A stretch of 48,627 nt of DNA from Bacteroides sp. (GTDB lineage: Bacteria > Bacteroidota > Bacteroidia > Bacteroidales > Muribaculaceae): the NCBI GenBank assembly GCA_014801525.1, contig JAAVEB010000011.1, forward strand, positions 17,173-65,799, written 5' to 3'. The notes beneath the pieces are model-generated. The model searched no databases. It was not told the origin of the DNA and saw nothing but the letters and a program-made list of their open reading frames with translations. Positions 35,087 to 43,974 of the stretch are shown piece after piece. Each line of letters opens with the position of its first letter. The first letter of the stretch is position 1. The translations under genes were made by a program, and so were the position numbers.

Positions 35087-37624
35087 GTGGACGAAAAAAA
35101 GTATACTTATGATGAAGCTATCGAGGCTTCATTGAAATATTTTGGCGGCGATGAGCTTGCAGCGCGTGTGTGGGTGACGAAATATGCCCTGAAAGATTCG
35201 GAGGGAAATATTTTTGAGCTGACACCCGAAGACATGCACTCACGCATAGCGCGTGAGATTGTGCGCATCGAGGATCGCTATCCCAACCCCATGAGTTATG
35301 ACGAGGTGATGGGATTGCTCCGCAATTTCCGATATATCGTGCCTCAGGGCTCTCCGATGTCGGGAATCGGCAACAATCATCAGGTGGGTTCATTGAGCAA
35401 CTGCTTCGTTATCGGTGTCGACGGCGCGCCCGACTCTTATGGCGGCATAATGAAAATCGATGAGGAGCAGGTGCAGCTGATGAAACGCCGCGGCGGCGTG
35501 GGTCATGATTTGAGCCACATACGTCCCAAGGGCACTCCTGTTAAAAACTCGGCTCTCACATCGACCGGACTCGTGCCGTTCATGGAGCGCTATTCCAACT
35601 CTACACGCGAAGTGGCTCAGGACGGACGCCGAGGCGCGTTGATGATGACCGTCAGCATCAAGCATCCCGACAGCGAGGCGTTCATTGACGCTAAAATGAC
35701 TGAGGGAAAGGTGACCGGAGCCAATGTTTCGGTGAGAATTGACGACGAGTTCATGCGCGCGGCGGTTGAAGGAACCACTTATCACCAGACTTTCCCTGTC
35801 GACGCATCGGAAACTCCGATAGTTGAGAAGGATGTCGACGCAGCGGCTATATGGAATAAAATCGTGCATAACGCATGGAAATCGGCGGAACCCGGAGTGC
35901 TGTTCTGGGATACCATCACCCGCGAGTCGGTTCCCGACTGCTATGCCGATCTCGGATTCCGCACCATTTCAACAAATCCGTGCGGAGAGATTCCGCTGTG
36001 TCCCTATGACAGCTGCCGTTTGCTCGCGATAAATCTTTACAGCTATGTCAAGAACCCGTTCACGCCGAATGCCGAATTTGACTTCGAGCTGTTTAAGGAG
36101 CACGTTGGCAAGGCGCAGCGCATAATGGATGACATCATTGATCTTGAAATGGAGAAGATCGACACTATTCTTGAGAAGATCGATGAGGACCCGGAATATC
36201 CCGAGGTGAAGCAAACCGAGCGTCATCTGTGGGAAAAGATAAAGGCTAAGACCTCCAAAGGACGCCGCACCGGAGTGGGCACAACCGCCGAAGGCGACAT
36301 GATCGCCGCTCTCGGATTGCGTTACGGTACTCCCGAGGCTACCGATTTTTCAGAAAAGGTCCACAAGACCCTGGCGCTTGCCGCCTATCGCTCGTCGGTG
36401 CAGCTTGCCGCCGAGCGCGGAGCTTTCGACGTGTATGACTCGGAGCGTGAGAAGAATAATCCCTACATCAATCGCCTGCGTGAGGCTGATCCTGAACTTT
36501 ACGAGCTGATGTTGAAGAACGGGCGTCGCAACATAGCCTGTCTTACCATCGCTCCCACGGGCACGACAAGCCTGATGACTCAAACCACTTCAGGCATTGA
36601 GCCGGTGTTCCTGCCGGTTTATAAACGTCGCCGCAAGGTGAATCCCAATGACCCTGCCGTACACGTGGATTTCGTCGATGAAACCGGCGACGCTTTCGAG
36701 GAGTATATCGTTTACCATCCCAAGTTTGTGACATGGATGGAGGTCAACGGCATTCCTGTGAAGAAAGATTACACTCAGGAGGAGCTCGACGACATATTGG
36801 CGCGCTCGCCTTACTATAAAGCTACATCCAATGACGTGGACTGGCTTGAAAAGGTGAAGATGCAGGGACGGGTGCAGAAATGGGTTGACCATTCTATCTC
36901 GGTAACCATAAATCTTCCTGCCGATGTCACCGAAGAGCTTGTGAACCGTCTTTATGTCGAGGCATGGAAGTCGGGATGTAAGGGATGCACGGTTTATCGC
37001 GACGGATCACGTTCAGGAGTGCTTGTGTCGGTTGAGAAGAAACAGCCGTCGGCTCCTGTGAAGATAGCTGAAGCCCATGTTCATAAACGTCCCGTTGAAC
37101 TGGAAGCCGACGTGGTGCGTTTCCAGAACAATAAGGAGAAATGGATTGCCTTTGTGGGGCTTGTCGACGGACAGCCCTATGAGATTTTCACCGGTCTTGC
37201 CGATGATGACGACGGTATATTCTGTCCGAAGAGCGTCACTAAAGGAAAAATAATCAAGGCTGTCGACGAGCAGGGCAATAAGCGCTATGACTTCCAGTTT
37301 ATCAACAAACGCGGGTATAAGACCACGATTGAAGGTCTGTCGGATAAATTCAATCCCGAGTACTGGAATTATGCCAAACTTATATCGGGCGTGTTGCGCT
37401 ACGGAATGCCTATTGACCAGGTGCTGAAGCTTGTCGGCGGACTTGAACTTGACAGCCAGTCGATAAACACTTGGAAGATGGGTGTTGAGCGAGCACTGAA
37501 AAAGTATCTGCCCAATGGAATGAAGGCAAGCGGTCAGCGTTGTCCCAACTGCGGCAATGAAACACTTATATATCAGGAGGGATGTTTGATATGCACCTCT
37601 TGCGGAACGTCTAAGTGCGGCTGA
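35087..37624 (+). CDS. nrdJ: Class II (adenosylcobalamin-dependent) ribonucleotide reductase
   Basis: Encodes 845 residues using a GTG start at 35087, the first start after the predicted transcription start. It reduces ribonucleotides to deoxyribonucleotides with a B12-generated thiyl radical, without oxygen. Signatures: GIGNNHQVGSLSNCFV (substrate-site cysteine, Cys106), RRGGVGHDLSHIRPKG, the loop NPCGEIPLCPYDSC around Cys299, CLTIAPTGTTSLMTQTTSGI, and a C-terminal zinc-ribbon-like tail CPNCGNETLIY with CTSCGTSKC that probably carries the regenerating thiols. Length fits the NrdJ group. The only upstream space is 69 bases, so there is no cobalamin riboswitch. Confidence 0.93.
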   Translation: MDEKKYTYDEAIEASLKYFGGDELAARVWVTKYALKDSEGNIFELTPEDMHSRIAREIVRIEDRYPNPMSYDEVMGLLRNFRYIVPQGSPMSGIGNNHQVGSLSNCFVIGVDGAPDSYGGIMKIDEEQVQLMKRRGGVGHDLSHIRPKGTPVKNSALTSTGLVPFMERYSNSTREVAQDGRRGALMMTVSIKHPDSEAFIDAKMTEGKVTGANVSVRIDDEFMRAAVEGTTYHQTFPVDASETPIVEKDVDAAAIWNKIVHNAWKSAEPGVLFWDTITRESVPDCYADLGFRTISTNPCGEIPLCPYDSCRLLAINLYSYVKNPFTPNAEFDFELFKEHVGKAQRIMDDIIDLEMEKIDTILEKIDEDPEYPEVKQTERHLWEKIKAKTSKGRRTGVGTTAEGDMIAALGLRYGTPEATDFSEKVHKTLALAAYRSSVQLAAERGAFDVYDSEREKNNPYINRLREADPELYELMLKNGRRNIACLTIAPTGTTSLMTQTTSGIEPVFLPVYKRRRKVNPNDPAVHVDFVDETGDAFEEYIVYHPKFVTWMEVNGIPVKKDYTQEELDDILARSPYYKATSNDVDWLEKVKMQGRVQKWVDHSISVTINLPADVTEELVNRLYVEAWKSGCKGCTVYRDGSRSGVLVSVEKKQPSAPVKIAEAHVHKRPVELEADVVRFQNNKEKWIAFVGLVDGQPYEIFTGLADDDDGIFCPKSVTKGKIIKAVDEQGNKRYDFQFINKRGYKTTIEGLSDKFNPEYWNYAKLISGVLRYGMPIDQVLKLVGGLELDSQSINTWKMGVERALKKYLPNGMKASGQRCPNCGNETLIYQEGCLICTSCGTSKCG

Positions 37625-37648
37625 TGCCGAATCAAACAATCAGAAACT

Positions 37649-37686
37649 ATATAGGCGGAGCCTGAATATTCAGGCTCCGCCTATAT
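37649..37686. terminator. 38-base perfect palindrome, bidirectional terminator
   Basis: 19-bp arms (ATATAGGCGGAGCCTGAAT and its exact complement) without a spacer lie between nrdJ and the converging small gene; GTTTTATATT follows on the plus strand. The T-run is weak, but the stem is very stable. Confidence 0.7.
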
Positions 37687-37702
37687 GTTTTATATTACAG
37701 GA

Positions 37703-37945
37703 TTATTTGCCGAAGATGCCGCCGAGCATACCGCCGGCTTTGTTTTTCAACTCGTCAACAACATTGCCTTTCACGCTGTCGAGATTGATATTTTCGAGAA
37801 GACCCTGCGAACCGAGTTTTGAAACGATGTCAGAGAATGACAAATTTTTAAGATCGAGTGTCTTTAGAACGTCGGTCACCTTTGAGATGTCGAAGTTGTT
37901 GCCAAACTGAGCTGTCAGTTGCTTAATGATTTCTTGAATGTCCAT
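37703..37945 (-). CDS. Small 80-residue protein of unknown function
   Basis: Encodes 80 residues from MDIQEIIKQLTAQFGNNF; the longer frame upstream starts with sequence that does not look conserved. The protein is mostly helical and soluble (DISKVTDVLKTLDLKNLSFS, DIVSKLGSQGLLENINLDS) with a glycine-rich C-terminus (AGGMLGGIFGK). No signal peptide. I do not recognise a named family. Monocistronic; its end faces nrdJ across a shared palindrome. Confidence 0.6.
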   Translation of the reverse strand: MDIQEIIKQLTAQFGNNFDISKVTDVLKTLDLKNLSFSDIVSKLGSQGLLENINLDSVKGNVVDELKNKAGGMLGGIFGK

Positions 37946-38122
37946 AGTCGGGGGTAGTTTTAATGAATAAATATCTTTTCTAACATACCGGCGCTCCATA
38001 AAGTTCACTCCATCGCCGAAAGAATCCGGAAAAATTTTAGAAAAGAGAGGGTTGATCGACGCATTGGGAATAAAATTCAAATAATTGGAATGATTGTGAC
38101 ATCGTGAATGACGGAGCAGGGT

Positions 38123-38130
38123 TAAATTTG
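38123..38130 (+). promoter_or_regulatory. Putative -7 promoter element of the GH95-like gene
   Basis: TAAATTTG matches TAnnTTTG, 27 bases before the ATG at 38158. The only ATTG upstream is 26 bases away, too far, so the -33 element is uncertain. Confidence 0.4.
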
Positions 38131-38157
38131 CTTATAATAAACCAATCTGTAAAGCAA

Positions 38158-40482
38158 ATGAATAAGCGTTCTCTCGGGCATTGCGCCGTGACATTATCGA
38201 TAGCGGCTCTATTGTCGGCATGTGTCGCATCGACAGGCAAGGAACTGGCTGCCGATTGTTCTGAATTAAACCGTTATAAGGCTGTTTTGACCGGCGCGCC
38301 GGTTTTAGTGCCTACAACCAAGACTCCCGACGGAGCTATTGCCGGCAATGGCGATATCGGAATTACATTGGGCGGCACTCCCGACAGTCTTTGCTTCTAT
38401 ATAGGGAAAAATGACTTTTGGAGAGCTTATCCGGTATATCCCGGCGGAATAGCGTTGCCCGGGGGGCTGAATCTGTTTGCCGAGTCGCTTTCCGGAGCCG
38501 ACTACAACGTGGAGCAATTGCCGGGAACTGCTGAAATAAACGGGCGTTTTTCAAAGGGTGATACCGTTGTTGAAATGACGGCATGGGTGCCTGCGACCCG
38601 AAATATGGTAGTGGTGGAGATGGAGAGCAACAAGCCGCTTCACATTGACGCCGCGCTATGGGCTGCGGAAGGAAACACGTCGGTGGCATCGGCGGGAAAT
38701 GACGGAAACGTGAGTTGGGTGACGCGCTCGTTTGAAAACACTCCGCGGCTGGCTTGGGACTCACATGTAGCTCTTGCCGCAGGGATTGTGGGAGAAAAAT
38801 GGAATGAGTCAGGCAGGATAAGCCTCATCCCCGGCGAGAGGAAACAGATAGTAGTGGCAGCATACACCAATCATGATGACGACGCGGAGTGGAAGAAACG
38901 CGCCTTGGAGGATGCCGGAAATATCTCAGAAGAAACGCTGACGCAGATAAAAGGGGAGCACCGGGATTGGTGGAACGGTTTTTGGAATGAATCGTCAGTT
39001 TCAATAGGCGATGAGGAGCTTGAGCGATATTACTACATGTCGCAATATCTTTTCGCCTGTTCGTCAAGAGCCGGGAAATTCGCGCCCGGAATTTGGGGAC
39101 CTTTTGTGACCCGCGATGAAGCGGCATGGGGCGGCGACTATCACTTGAACTATAATTACCAGGCTCCATATTGGGCATGCTATTCGTCCAATCATGTTCA
39201 CCTCGCCGATAATTTTGATCAGCCGCTGCTTGATTATATGGATGAGGGAAGGCGGCTTTCGTCGGAGTTGCTGGGATGCCGCGGCATTTATTATCCCGTG
39301 GGGGTTGGTCCGAAGGGGTTGTGTACATCCATGTGGCCGCTTACGCCCGAGGAGATGATGGAGAAATATTCGACCCGCGAGAACACGATTGACGGCGGCT
39401 ACAAGTTCTTGGGTCAGAAAATAAATGCCGTGTTCAGCGTGGGGAATATGCTGATGCGTCATTACAGCACCTATGACGAGGATTATGCCCGCCGAGTCTA
39501 TCCTTATCTATTGGCATGCGCTGATTTTTGGGAAGATTATCTGCAACTTGAAGACGGACGCTATGTAATCAAGATGGATCATTTCAACGAAGTGATGCCT
39601 AACCACCGCAACAAGGGGCAGTGGCGCCATCGATTGGGCGATTTCAACTCTACGCTGTCGTTGGGGCTTGTGAGGATGCTCTTCCAAGGGGTTTCGGATA
39701 TGAGCCGGTTCCTCGGCGAGGATGCCGACAGGCTCCAGAAGTGGAATCATATATTGGAAAATCTGAGCGCCTACCCTGTGGCTGAAAATGACGAGGGGCG
39801 GCTTAGCTTAAAGAATATGGAGCGTGGTCCCGAGGGGGTTGAAGTGAGGCCTTCAGGACTGAACCGGGTTTCCATTCATGGATTGATATTGCCTGGAGGT
39901 GTCGCCGGTCCGGTCACTGATTCGGCTTTCAATGCAATCTTGCTGGAGGATGTGAATCACTGGGACGAGAATATGCGTATTGCCGATGACTGGGGCAACA
40001 CTAACAATAACGGTATTGAAACCTGCTTCCCCGGAGCGGTGAGAGTGGGTTACGATCCCGCAAAACTGCTGGATAATCTGAAGAAACGCATTGCCTTGAG
40101 CGTGTATCCTAACTTGTGGATAACTCAGGGTGGCGGCGGTATCGAGACCTTGGCGGCGGTTCCGCTGACGATAAACGAGATGCTGTTGCAGAGTTACGAG
40201 GGCACGGTGAGGGTGTTTCCGAATTGGGAGAGGTCGCGCGACGCTTCGTTCAACAAATTGCGCGCTTACGGAGCTTTTCTTGTGAGCAGCGCCATGAAGA
40301 ACGGAGAGGTCAGCCATGTGGAGCTGATAAGCGAGAAAGGTCGTCATTGCCGCATGGAGAATCCGTGGCAGGGAAAAGATGTGCAATTGCGGCGAAACGG
40401 CAAGAAGGCTGAGACCGTTGCGGGACGCTATCTTGAGTTTCCGACTTCCGAAGGCGAGAGGATAGAGCTGGCTCAGATTTGA
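38158..40482 (+). CDS. GH95-like glycoside hydrolase, lipoprotein
   Basis: Encodes 774 residues from MNKRSLGHCAVTLS; signal sequence with lipobox LSAC (Cys23 or nearby). The body follows the GH95 layout: N-terminal beta domain beginning GNGDIGITLGG, linker, and (alpha/alpha)6 barrel with WGGDYHLNYNYQAPYW, whose Asn331 and Asn333 correspond to the paired asparagines of alpha-fucosidases. At the C-terminus INEMLLQSYEGTVRVFPNW matches the family, but the stretch where GH95 carries its catalytic Asp reads TQGGGGIE here, so activity on alpha-1,2-fucose is doubtful. No SusC/SusD pair is nearby, so it is not in an obvious utilisation locus. Confidence 0.8.
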   Translation: MNKRSLGHCAVTLSIAALLSACVASTGKELAADCSELNRYKAVLTGAPVLVPTTKTPDGAIAGNGDIGITLGGTPDSLCFYIGKNDFWRAYPVYPGGIALPGGLNLFAESLSGADYNVEQLPGTAEINGRFSKGDTVVEMTAWVPATRNMVVVEMESNKPLHIDAALWAAEGNTSVASAGNDGNVSWVTRSFENTPRLAWDSHVALAAGIVGEKWNESGRISLIPGERKQIVVAAYTNHDDDAEWKKRALEDAGNISEETLTQIKGEHRDWWNGFWNESSVSIGDEELERYYYMSQYLFACSSRAGKFAPGIWGPFVTRDEAAWGGDYHLNYNYQAPYWACYSSNHVHLADNFDQPLLDYMDEGRRLSSELLGCRGIYYPVGVGPKGLCTSMWPLTPEEMMEKYSTRENTIDGGYKFLGQKINAVFSVGNMLMRHYSTYDEDYARRVYPYLLACADFWEDYLQLEDGRYVIKMDHFNEVMPNHRNKGQWRHRLGDFNSTLSLGLVRMLFQGVSDMSRFLGEDADRLQKWNHILENLSAYPVAENDEGRLSLKNMERGPEGVEVRPSGLNRVSIHGLILPGGVAGPVTDSAFNAILLEDVNHWDENMRIADDWGNTNNNGIETCFPGAVRVGYDPAKLLDNLKKRIALSVYPNLWITQGGGGIETLAAVPLTINEMLLQSYEGTVRVFPNWERSRDASFNKLRAYGAFLVSSAMKNGEVSHVELISEKGRHCRMENPWQGKDVQLRRNGKKAETVAGRYLEFPTSEGERIELAQI

Positions 40483-40553
40483 ATTCAAGGCGAAAGGTCG
40501 GCACATGACTTTTTAAGCCACTTAGGAGAAAATAAATTAGGTTAAATGATCAT

Positions 40554-40602
40554 GAGGCTGCCTAACTTCGGTTGTTAGACAGCCTCTTATATTATTTTTC
40601 TA
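40554..40602 (+). terminator. Terminator of the GH95-like gene
   Basis: GAGGCTG-c-CTAAC pairs with GTTAG-a-CAGCCTC (40554-40586) across one mismatch; an AT-rich stretch ending in ATTTTTC follows. Confidence 0.65.
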
Positions 40603-40652
40603 ATTTTAGTGTTGCGTTTTTTTGCTGTGGAGGTGAAGAAAAATGGGGGATA

Positions 40653-40685
40653 TTTAGTTTTTTGTGAAAAATCTAATTAACTTTA
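40653..40685 (+). promoter_or_regulatory. Possible promoter of malQ
   Basis: TTTA (40653-40656), about 21 bases, then TAACTTTA (40678-40685); each element differs from the consensus by one base. It would give a leader of about 45 bases. The rest of the 254-base gap holds only the terminator above. Confidence 0.35.
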
Positions 40686-40736
40686 CGCAACTGTGATATG
40701 TTACCATTATAGCGATTTACTAAACTACAGAATAGC

Positions 40737-43415
40737 ATGAAGCTGAACTTTAATATCGACTACCGGACCGCATGGGGTGAATCGATCTATATTGTCGGAG
40801 ATGTTCCGGCTCTTGGAAGCGGAGATGAATCCAAAGCGGTGAAAATGAATCTTGACCGTCCCGGCTACTGGACTCTGTCTATTGAACTGCCTGCCGGAGC
40901 GCAAGCGTTCAATTACAGATATCTTGTGCGTAACGAACATGACACCTTGAGGCGCGAATGGGGCGCTCCCCATCGGTTCCAGCCGGGATATGAGGTGCAG
41001 AGTTATGAGTTTTATGACAGTTGGCAGGATCAGCCCGCCGACAAGCCTTATTATTCGGCGGTGTTCACCGGGTGCATGAACCGTCGCGACCACCGCGACG
41101 AACCGTTGACTTTGCGCGGCGGACAGCTTGAACTCAGTGTGCTTGCTCCGATGGTGGGGTCCAACGAGGTGCTTGCCATCTGCGGCGACGACGAGTCGCT
41201 TGGCGAATGGGACGCTTCAAAGGCGCTGGTGTTGAATGACAGCAACTTCCCGGAGTGGAGAATTGCCATTGACTTCAAGGAGATTCAGGTGCCGTTCAGC
41301 TTCAAGTTTGTGATTCTTGATAAATCGACCCGCAAGCTGCTTGCATGGGAGAATGGCGACAACCGGGTGGTGAATATCGTGCCTGAGCACAAGAAGTCGC
41401 TCGTGTCGATAAGCGGGATGCGTTTCGTGAACTCGCGTCCGGCATGGCATTGCGCCGGGGTGGCAATCCCGGTGTTCTCGGTGAGGACCGAGGATGATTT
41501 CGGCGTCGGTGACTTCTTCGACTTGAAAAAGGTGGTTGACTGGGCGGTGGTGACCGGACAGAAATTCCTCCAGATTCTTCCCATCAACGACACCACGATG
41601 ACCAACACGTGGACCGACTCTTATCCCTATAATGCCAATTCGACATTCGCGCTCCATCCCATGTATCTTCGATTGAGCGAGCTCGGCGAGTTGACCGACG
41701 TGTATCGCCGCGAGTATTACGAGCATATCCGCCAGGAACTCAACGCTCTTCCTGAGGTTGATTATGAACGGGTGAATAATGCCAAGCGCGAGTATGTGAG
41801 GGAGATTTATGCCCAGGAGGGTAAAAAGACATTGAAATCGCTTGATTTTAAGAATTTCGTTTCACGGAATGAATATTGGCTTAAGCCTTATGCCGCCTTC
41901 TGCGCGCTTCGCGACATCAACGGCACTCCCGAGTTTGGGAAATGGGGCGAATATGCCGTTTATGAGCCTGAGAAGGTGAACGCTTTCATCGAGGCTCATC
42001 AGGATGAGATAAATCTGGTCTACTATGTGCAGTATCATCTTGACCGTCAGATGCGCCAGGTTCATAACTATGCCGGCGAGCACGGGGTGGCGTTCAAGGG
42101 CGACATTCCAATCGGAATTTCGCGCGACTCGGCTGACGCATGGATCAATCCCCGCTTGTTCAACATGGATTGTCAGGCAGGCGCTCCGCCCGATGATTTT
42201 TCGGTGCTCGGTCAGAACTGGGGATTCCCTACCTATAATTGGGAAGAGATGAACAAGGACGGGTTTGCGTGGTGGAAATCGCGCTTCCGCAAGATGGCTG
42301 AGTATTTTGACGCCTACCGCATAGACCATGTGCTTGGATTTTTCCGTATATGGCAGATTCCGATGGATGCCATCCACGGATTGCTGGGCGTGTTTAATCC
42401 GGCTCTTCCGTTCTCGCCCGACGAGCTGCGCAACAGTTATGACTTCTGGATAAACGTGGATCTCCAGACCCGCCCCTATATAAGGGATTATTTCCTGTAT
42501 GACTTCTTCGGGGAGGATACCGATGAGGCAAAACGCCGTTTCCTCGTGGCTAAGGAGAATGGAGCCTATGAGCTGCGGCCGGAGTTTGACACTCAGCGCA
42601 AGGTTGCCGAGTTTTTTGCCCTTGAGGCGAAGAATGACAAGAACACTCGCCTGTGCAACGCTCTGCTGGGGCTGATTGACGATGTGCTGTTCATCGAAGA
42701 TCCTTATGAGAAGGGTAAATATCATCCGCGAATTTCGGCTCAGAACACCTATATCTATCGTTCGCTGAATGATTATGAGAAGTGGTGCTTCAACCGGTTG
42801 TATAATGATTTCTATTATCGCCGCCACAATGATTTCTGGTATGGAAAAGCGATGTGGAAGCTTCCGCCGCTGCTCGACTCGACTTCGATGCTCACATGCG
42901 CCGAGGACCTCGGCATGATTCCCGACTGCGTGCCTGCCGTGATGGAGCGCCTGCAGATGCTGTCGCTTGAAATTCAGCGTATGCCCAAGGATCCTCAGAG
43001 CGAGTTTGGCAACACATGGAATTATCCTTATCTTTCGGTGTGCACGACGTCGACCCATGACATGGGCGGTATTCGCCAATGGTGGGAGGAGAATCGCGAG
43101 GTGACTCAGAAATATTACAACACCGTGCTTCATGAGCAGGGAGAGGCGCCCGTTTATGCCGAGCCGTGGATATGCGACAAGATTCTGACGATAAACTTGC
43201 AGTCGCCGTCGATGCTTGCAATATTCCCGCTTCAGGACTGGCTGTCGATGAATGGCGATTTGCGCCGTCATGACCCGAGGGAGGAGCTGATAAATATTCC
43301 GGCAAATCCTCGTCATTATTGGCGTTACAGAATGCACCTCACTGTCGAGAAGCTGCTCGGAGAAACTGACTTCAACCAATACATGAAGGAGAAAATACGC
43401 AGTTGCGGACGCTGA
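40737..43415 (+). CDS. malQ: 4-alpha-glucanotransferase (amylomaltase, GH77) with N-terminal CBM20 domains
   Basis: Encodes 892 residues. Two starch-binding CBM20 domains (about 1-105, MKLNFNIDYRTAWGESIYIV, and about 130-225, LSVLAPMVGSNEVLAICGDD) precede the GH77 barrel. Catalytic residues are visible: nucleophile Asp530 in YRIDHVLGFF, acid/base Glu723 in CAEDLGMIPDCV, and Asp775 in TSTHDMGG. It disproportionates malto-oligosaccharides in the cytoplasm; the CBM20-containing form resembles plant DPE2, which works on heteroglycans or glycogen. No signal peptide. No other glycogen or starch genes are adjacent. Confidence 0.95.
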   Translation: MKLNFNIDYRTAWGESIYIVGDVPALGSGDESKAVKMNLDRPGYWTLSIELPAGAQAFNYRYLVRNEHDTLRREWGAPHRFQPGYEVQSYEFYDSWQDQPADKPYYSAVFTGCMNRRDHRDEPLTLRGGQLELSVLAPMVGSNEVLAICGDDESLGEWDASKALVLNDSNFPEWRIAIDFKEIQVPFSFKFVILDKSTRKLLAWENGDNRVVNIVPEHKKSLVSISGMRFVNSRPAWHCAGVAIPVFSVRTEDDFGVGDFFDLKKVVDWAVVTGQKFLQILPINDTTMTNTWTDSYPYNANSTFALHPMYLRLSELGELTDVYRREYYEHIRQELNALPEVDYERVNNAKREYVREIYAQEGKKTLKSLDFKNFVSRNEYWLKPYAAFCALRDINGTPEFGKWGEYAVYEPEKVNAFIEAHQDEINLVYYVQYHLDRQMRQVHNYAGEHGVAFKGDIPIGISRDSADAWINPRLFNMDCQAGAPPDDFSVLGQNWGFPTYNWEEMNKDGFAWWKSRFRKMAEYFDAYRIDHVLGFFRIWQIPMDAIHGLLGVFNPALPFSPDELRNSYDFWINVDLQTRPYIRDYFLYDFFGEDTDEAKRRFLVAKENGAYELRPEFDTQRKVAEFFALEAKNDKNTRLCNALLGLIDDVLFIEDPYEKGKYHPRISAQNTYIYRSLNDYEKWCFNRLYNDFYYRRHNDFWYGKAMWKLPPLLDSTSMLTCAEDLGMIPDCVPAVMERLQMLSLEIQRMPKDPQSEFGNTWNYPYLSVCTTSTHDMGGIRQWWEENREVTQKYYNTVLHEQGEAPVYAEPWICDKILTINLQSPSMLAIFPLQDWLSMNGDLRRHDPREELINIPANPRHYWRYRMHLTVEKLLGETDFNQYMKEKIRSCGR

Positions 43416-43435
43416 TGCGGAAACAATGATTTCTT

Positions 43436-43604
43436 CATCCTCTCCGAGGATGGAGATTTGATATAACTCTTTATTCCCCATGTAAAAACATGCGTTTTTA
43501 CATGGGGTTTCTCATATCAAACATCTCCGATGTTTTTGCCGCGATAAGGCTTATGGCGGAGGGTGCAATGGTGAATGTTTTCTTGGTTTTAGTTGACAGT
43601 GTTG
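43436..43604 (+). repeat. Dispersed hairpin repeat, copy 3
   Basis: Modules in order: CATCCTC-TCC-GAGGATG (43436-43452), CCCCATGTAAAAAC against GTTTTTACATGGGG (43476-43507), TTTCTCATATC, and AAACATC-TCC-GATGTTT (43519-43535), then about 70 bases shared with copy 4. The order equals copy 2 read on the minus strand, but two stems have different, still complementary sequences. Confidence 0.75.
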
Positions 43605-43687
43605 AATTCTTCCTGTATTGCCGGAGTTTGTAAATCGGCACGCTTGTTTTTTCTTAGGGACATCGGTAAATTAAATAAAATAAATGC

Positions 43688-43695
43688 TATCTTTG
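43688..43695 (+). promoter_or_regulatory. Putative -7 promoter element of the LRR gene leader
   Basis: TATCTTTG, an exact TAnnTTTG match, 280 bases before the ATG at 43975. No TTTG is seen 20 bases upstream. Confidence 0.45.
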
Positions 43696-43701
43696 CGATT
43701 G

Positions 43702-43910
43702 CTAACCGTTTTGCAGAGGTCCGGTTGTGGGCTTATGTGGGGCGGGTGGTGAAAATATGATTGAAAAGCGTTTACTCGACGCTCTTTCTTGACGTTCTGA
43801 AACCTGGAAAATTTCATTGGATTAGTCAAGAATGCAGCAACAGGTACTGACCTTACGCTTTTTTGTGCAATATAGTAAGCTGACGAGTGGGTCCCGAAGC
43901 TATGAAAACA
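43702..43910 (+). ncRNA. Possible structured leader RNA of the LRR gene
   Basis: Gene-free stretch of about 210 bases between a promoter element and the LRR gene. Inverted repeats: AGCGT/ACGCT (43767-43771 with 43779-43783), TTCTTGAC/GTCAAGAA (43786-43793 with 43825-43832) and CTTAC/GTAAG (43852-43856 with 43875-43879). Two short overlapping peptides could be made from its 3' end (ATGs at 43902 and 43915, the latter in frame with the LRR gene). I cannot assign it to a known RNA family. Confidence 0.35.
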
Positions 43911-43974
43911 ATTTATGGATATTGACATCTATTGTGAAACAGTGCAGGAGAAAGAAGGCAAATTTTGCACACAA

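Noticed and set aside
41862-43481. Open minus-strand frame of 539 codons opposite malQ
   Set aside because: All catalytic motifs of MalQ are on the plus strand; the antisense translation resembles nothing.
43702-43910. Leader as 6S RNA, SRP RNA or tmRNA
   Set aside because: I could not find the tetraloop of SRP RNA, the CCA end and tag frame of tmRNA, or a long central-bulge hairpin like 6S.
43671-43928. 85-codon minus-strand frame in the LRR leader
   Set aside because: No recognisable product or start context; it lies within the predicted leader and covers the promoter element.
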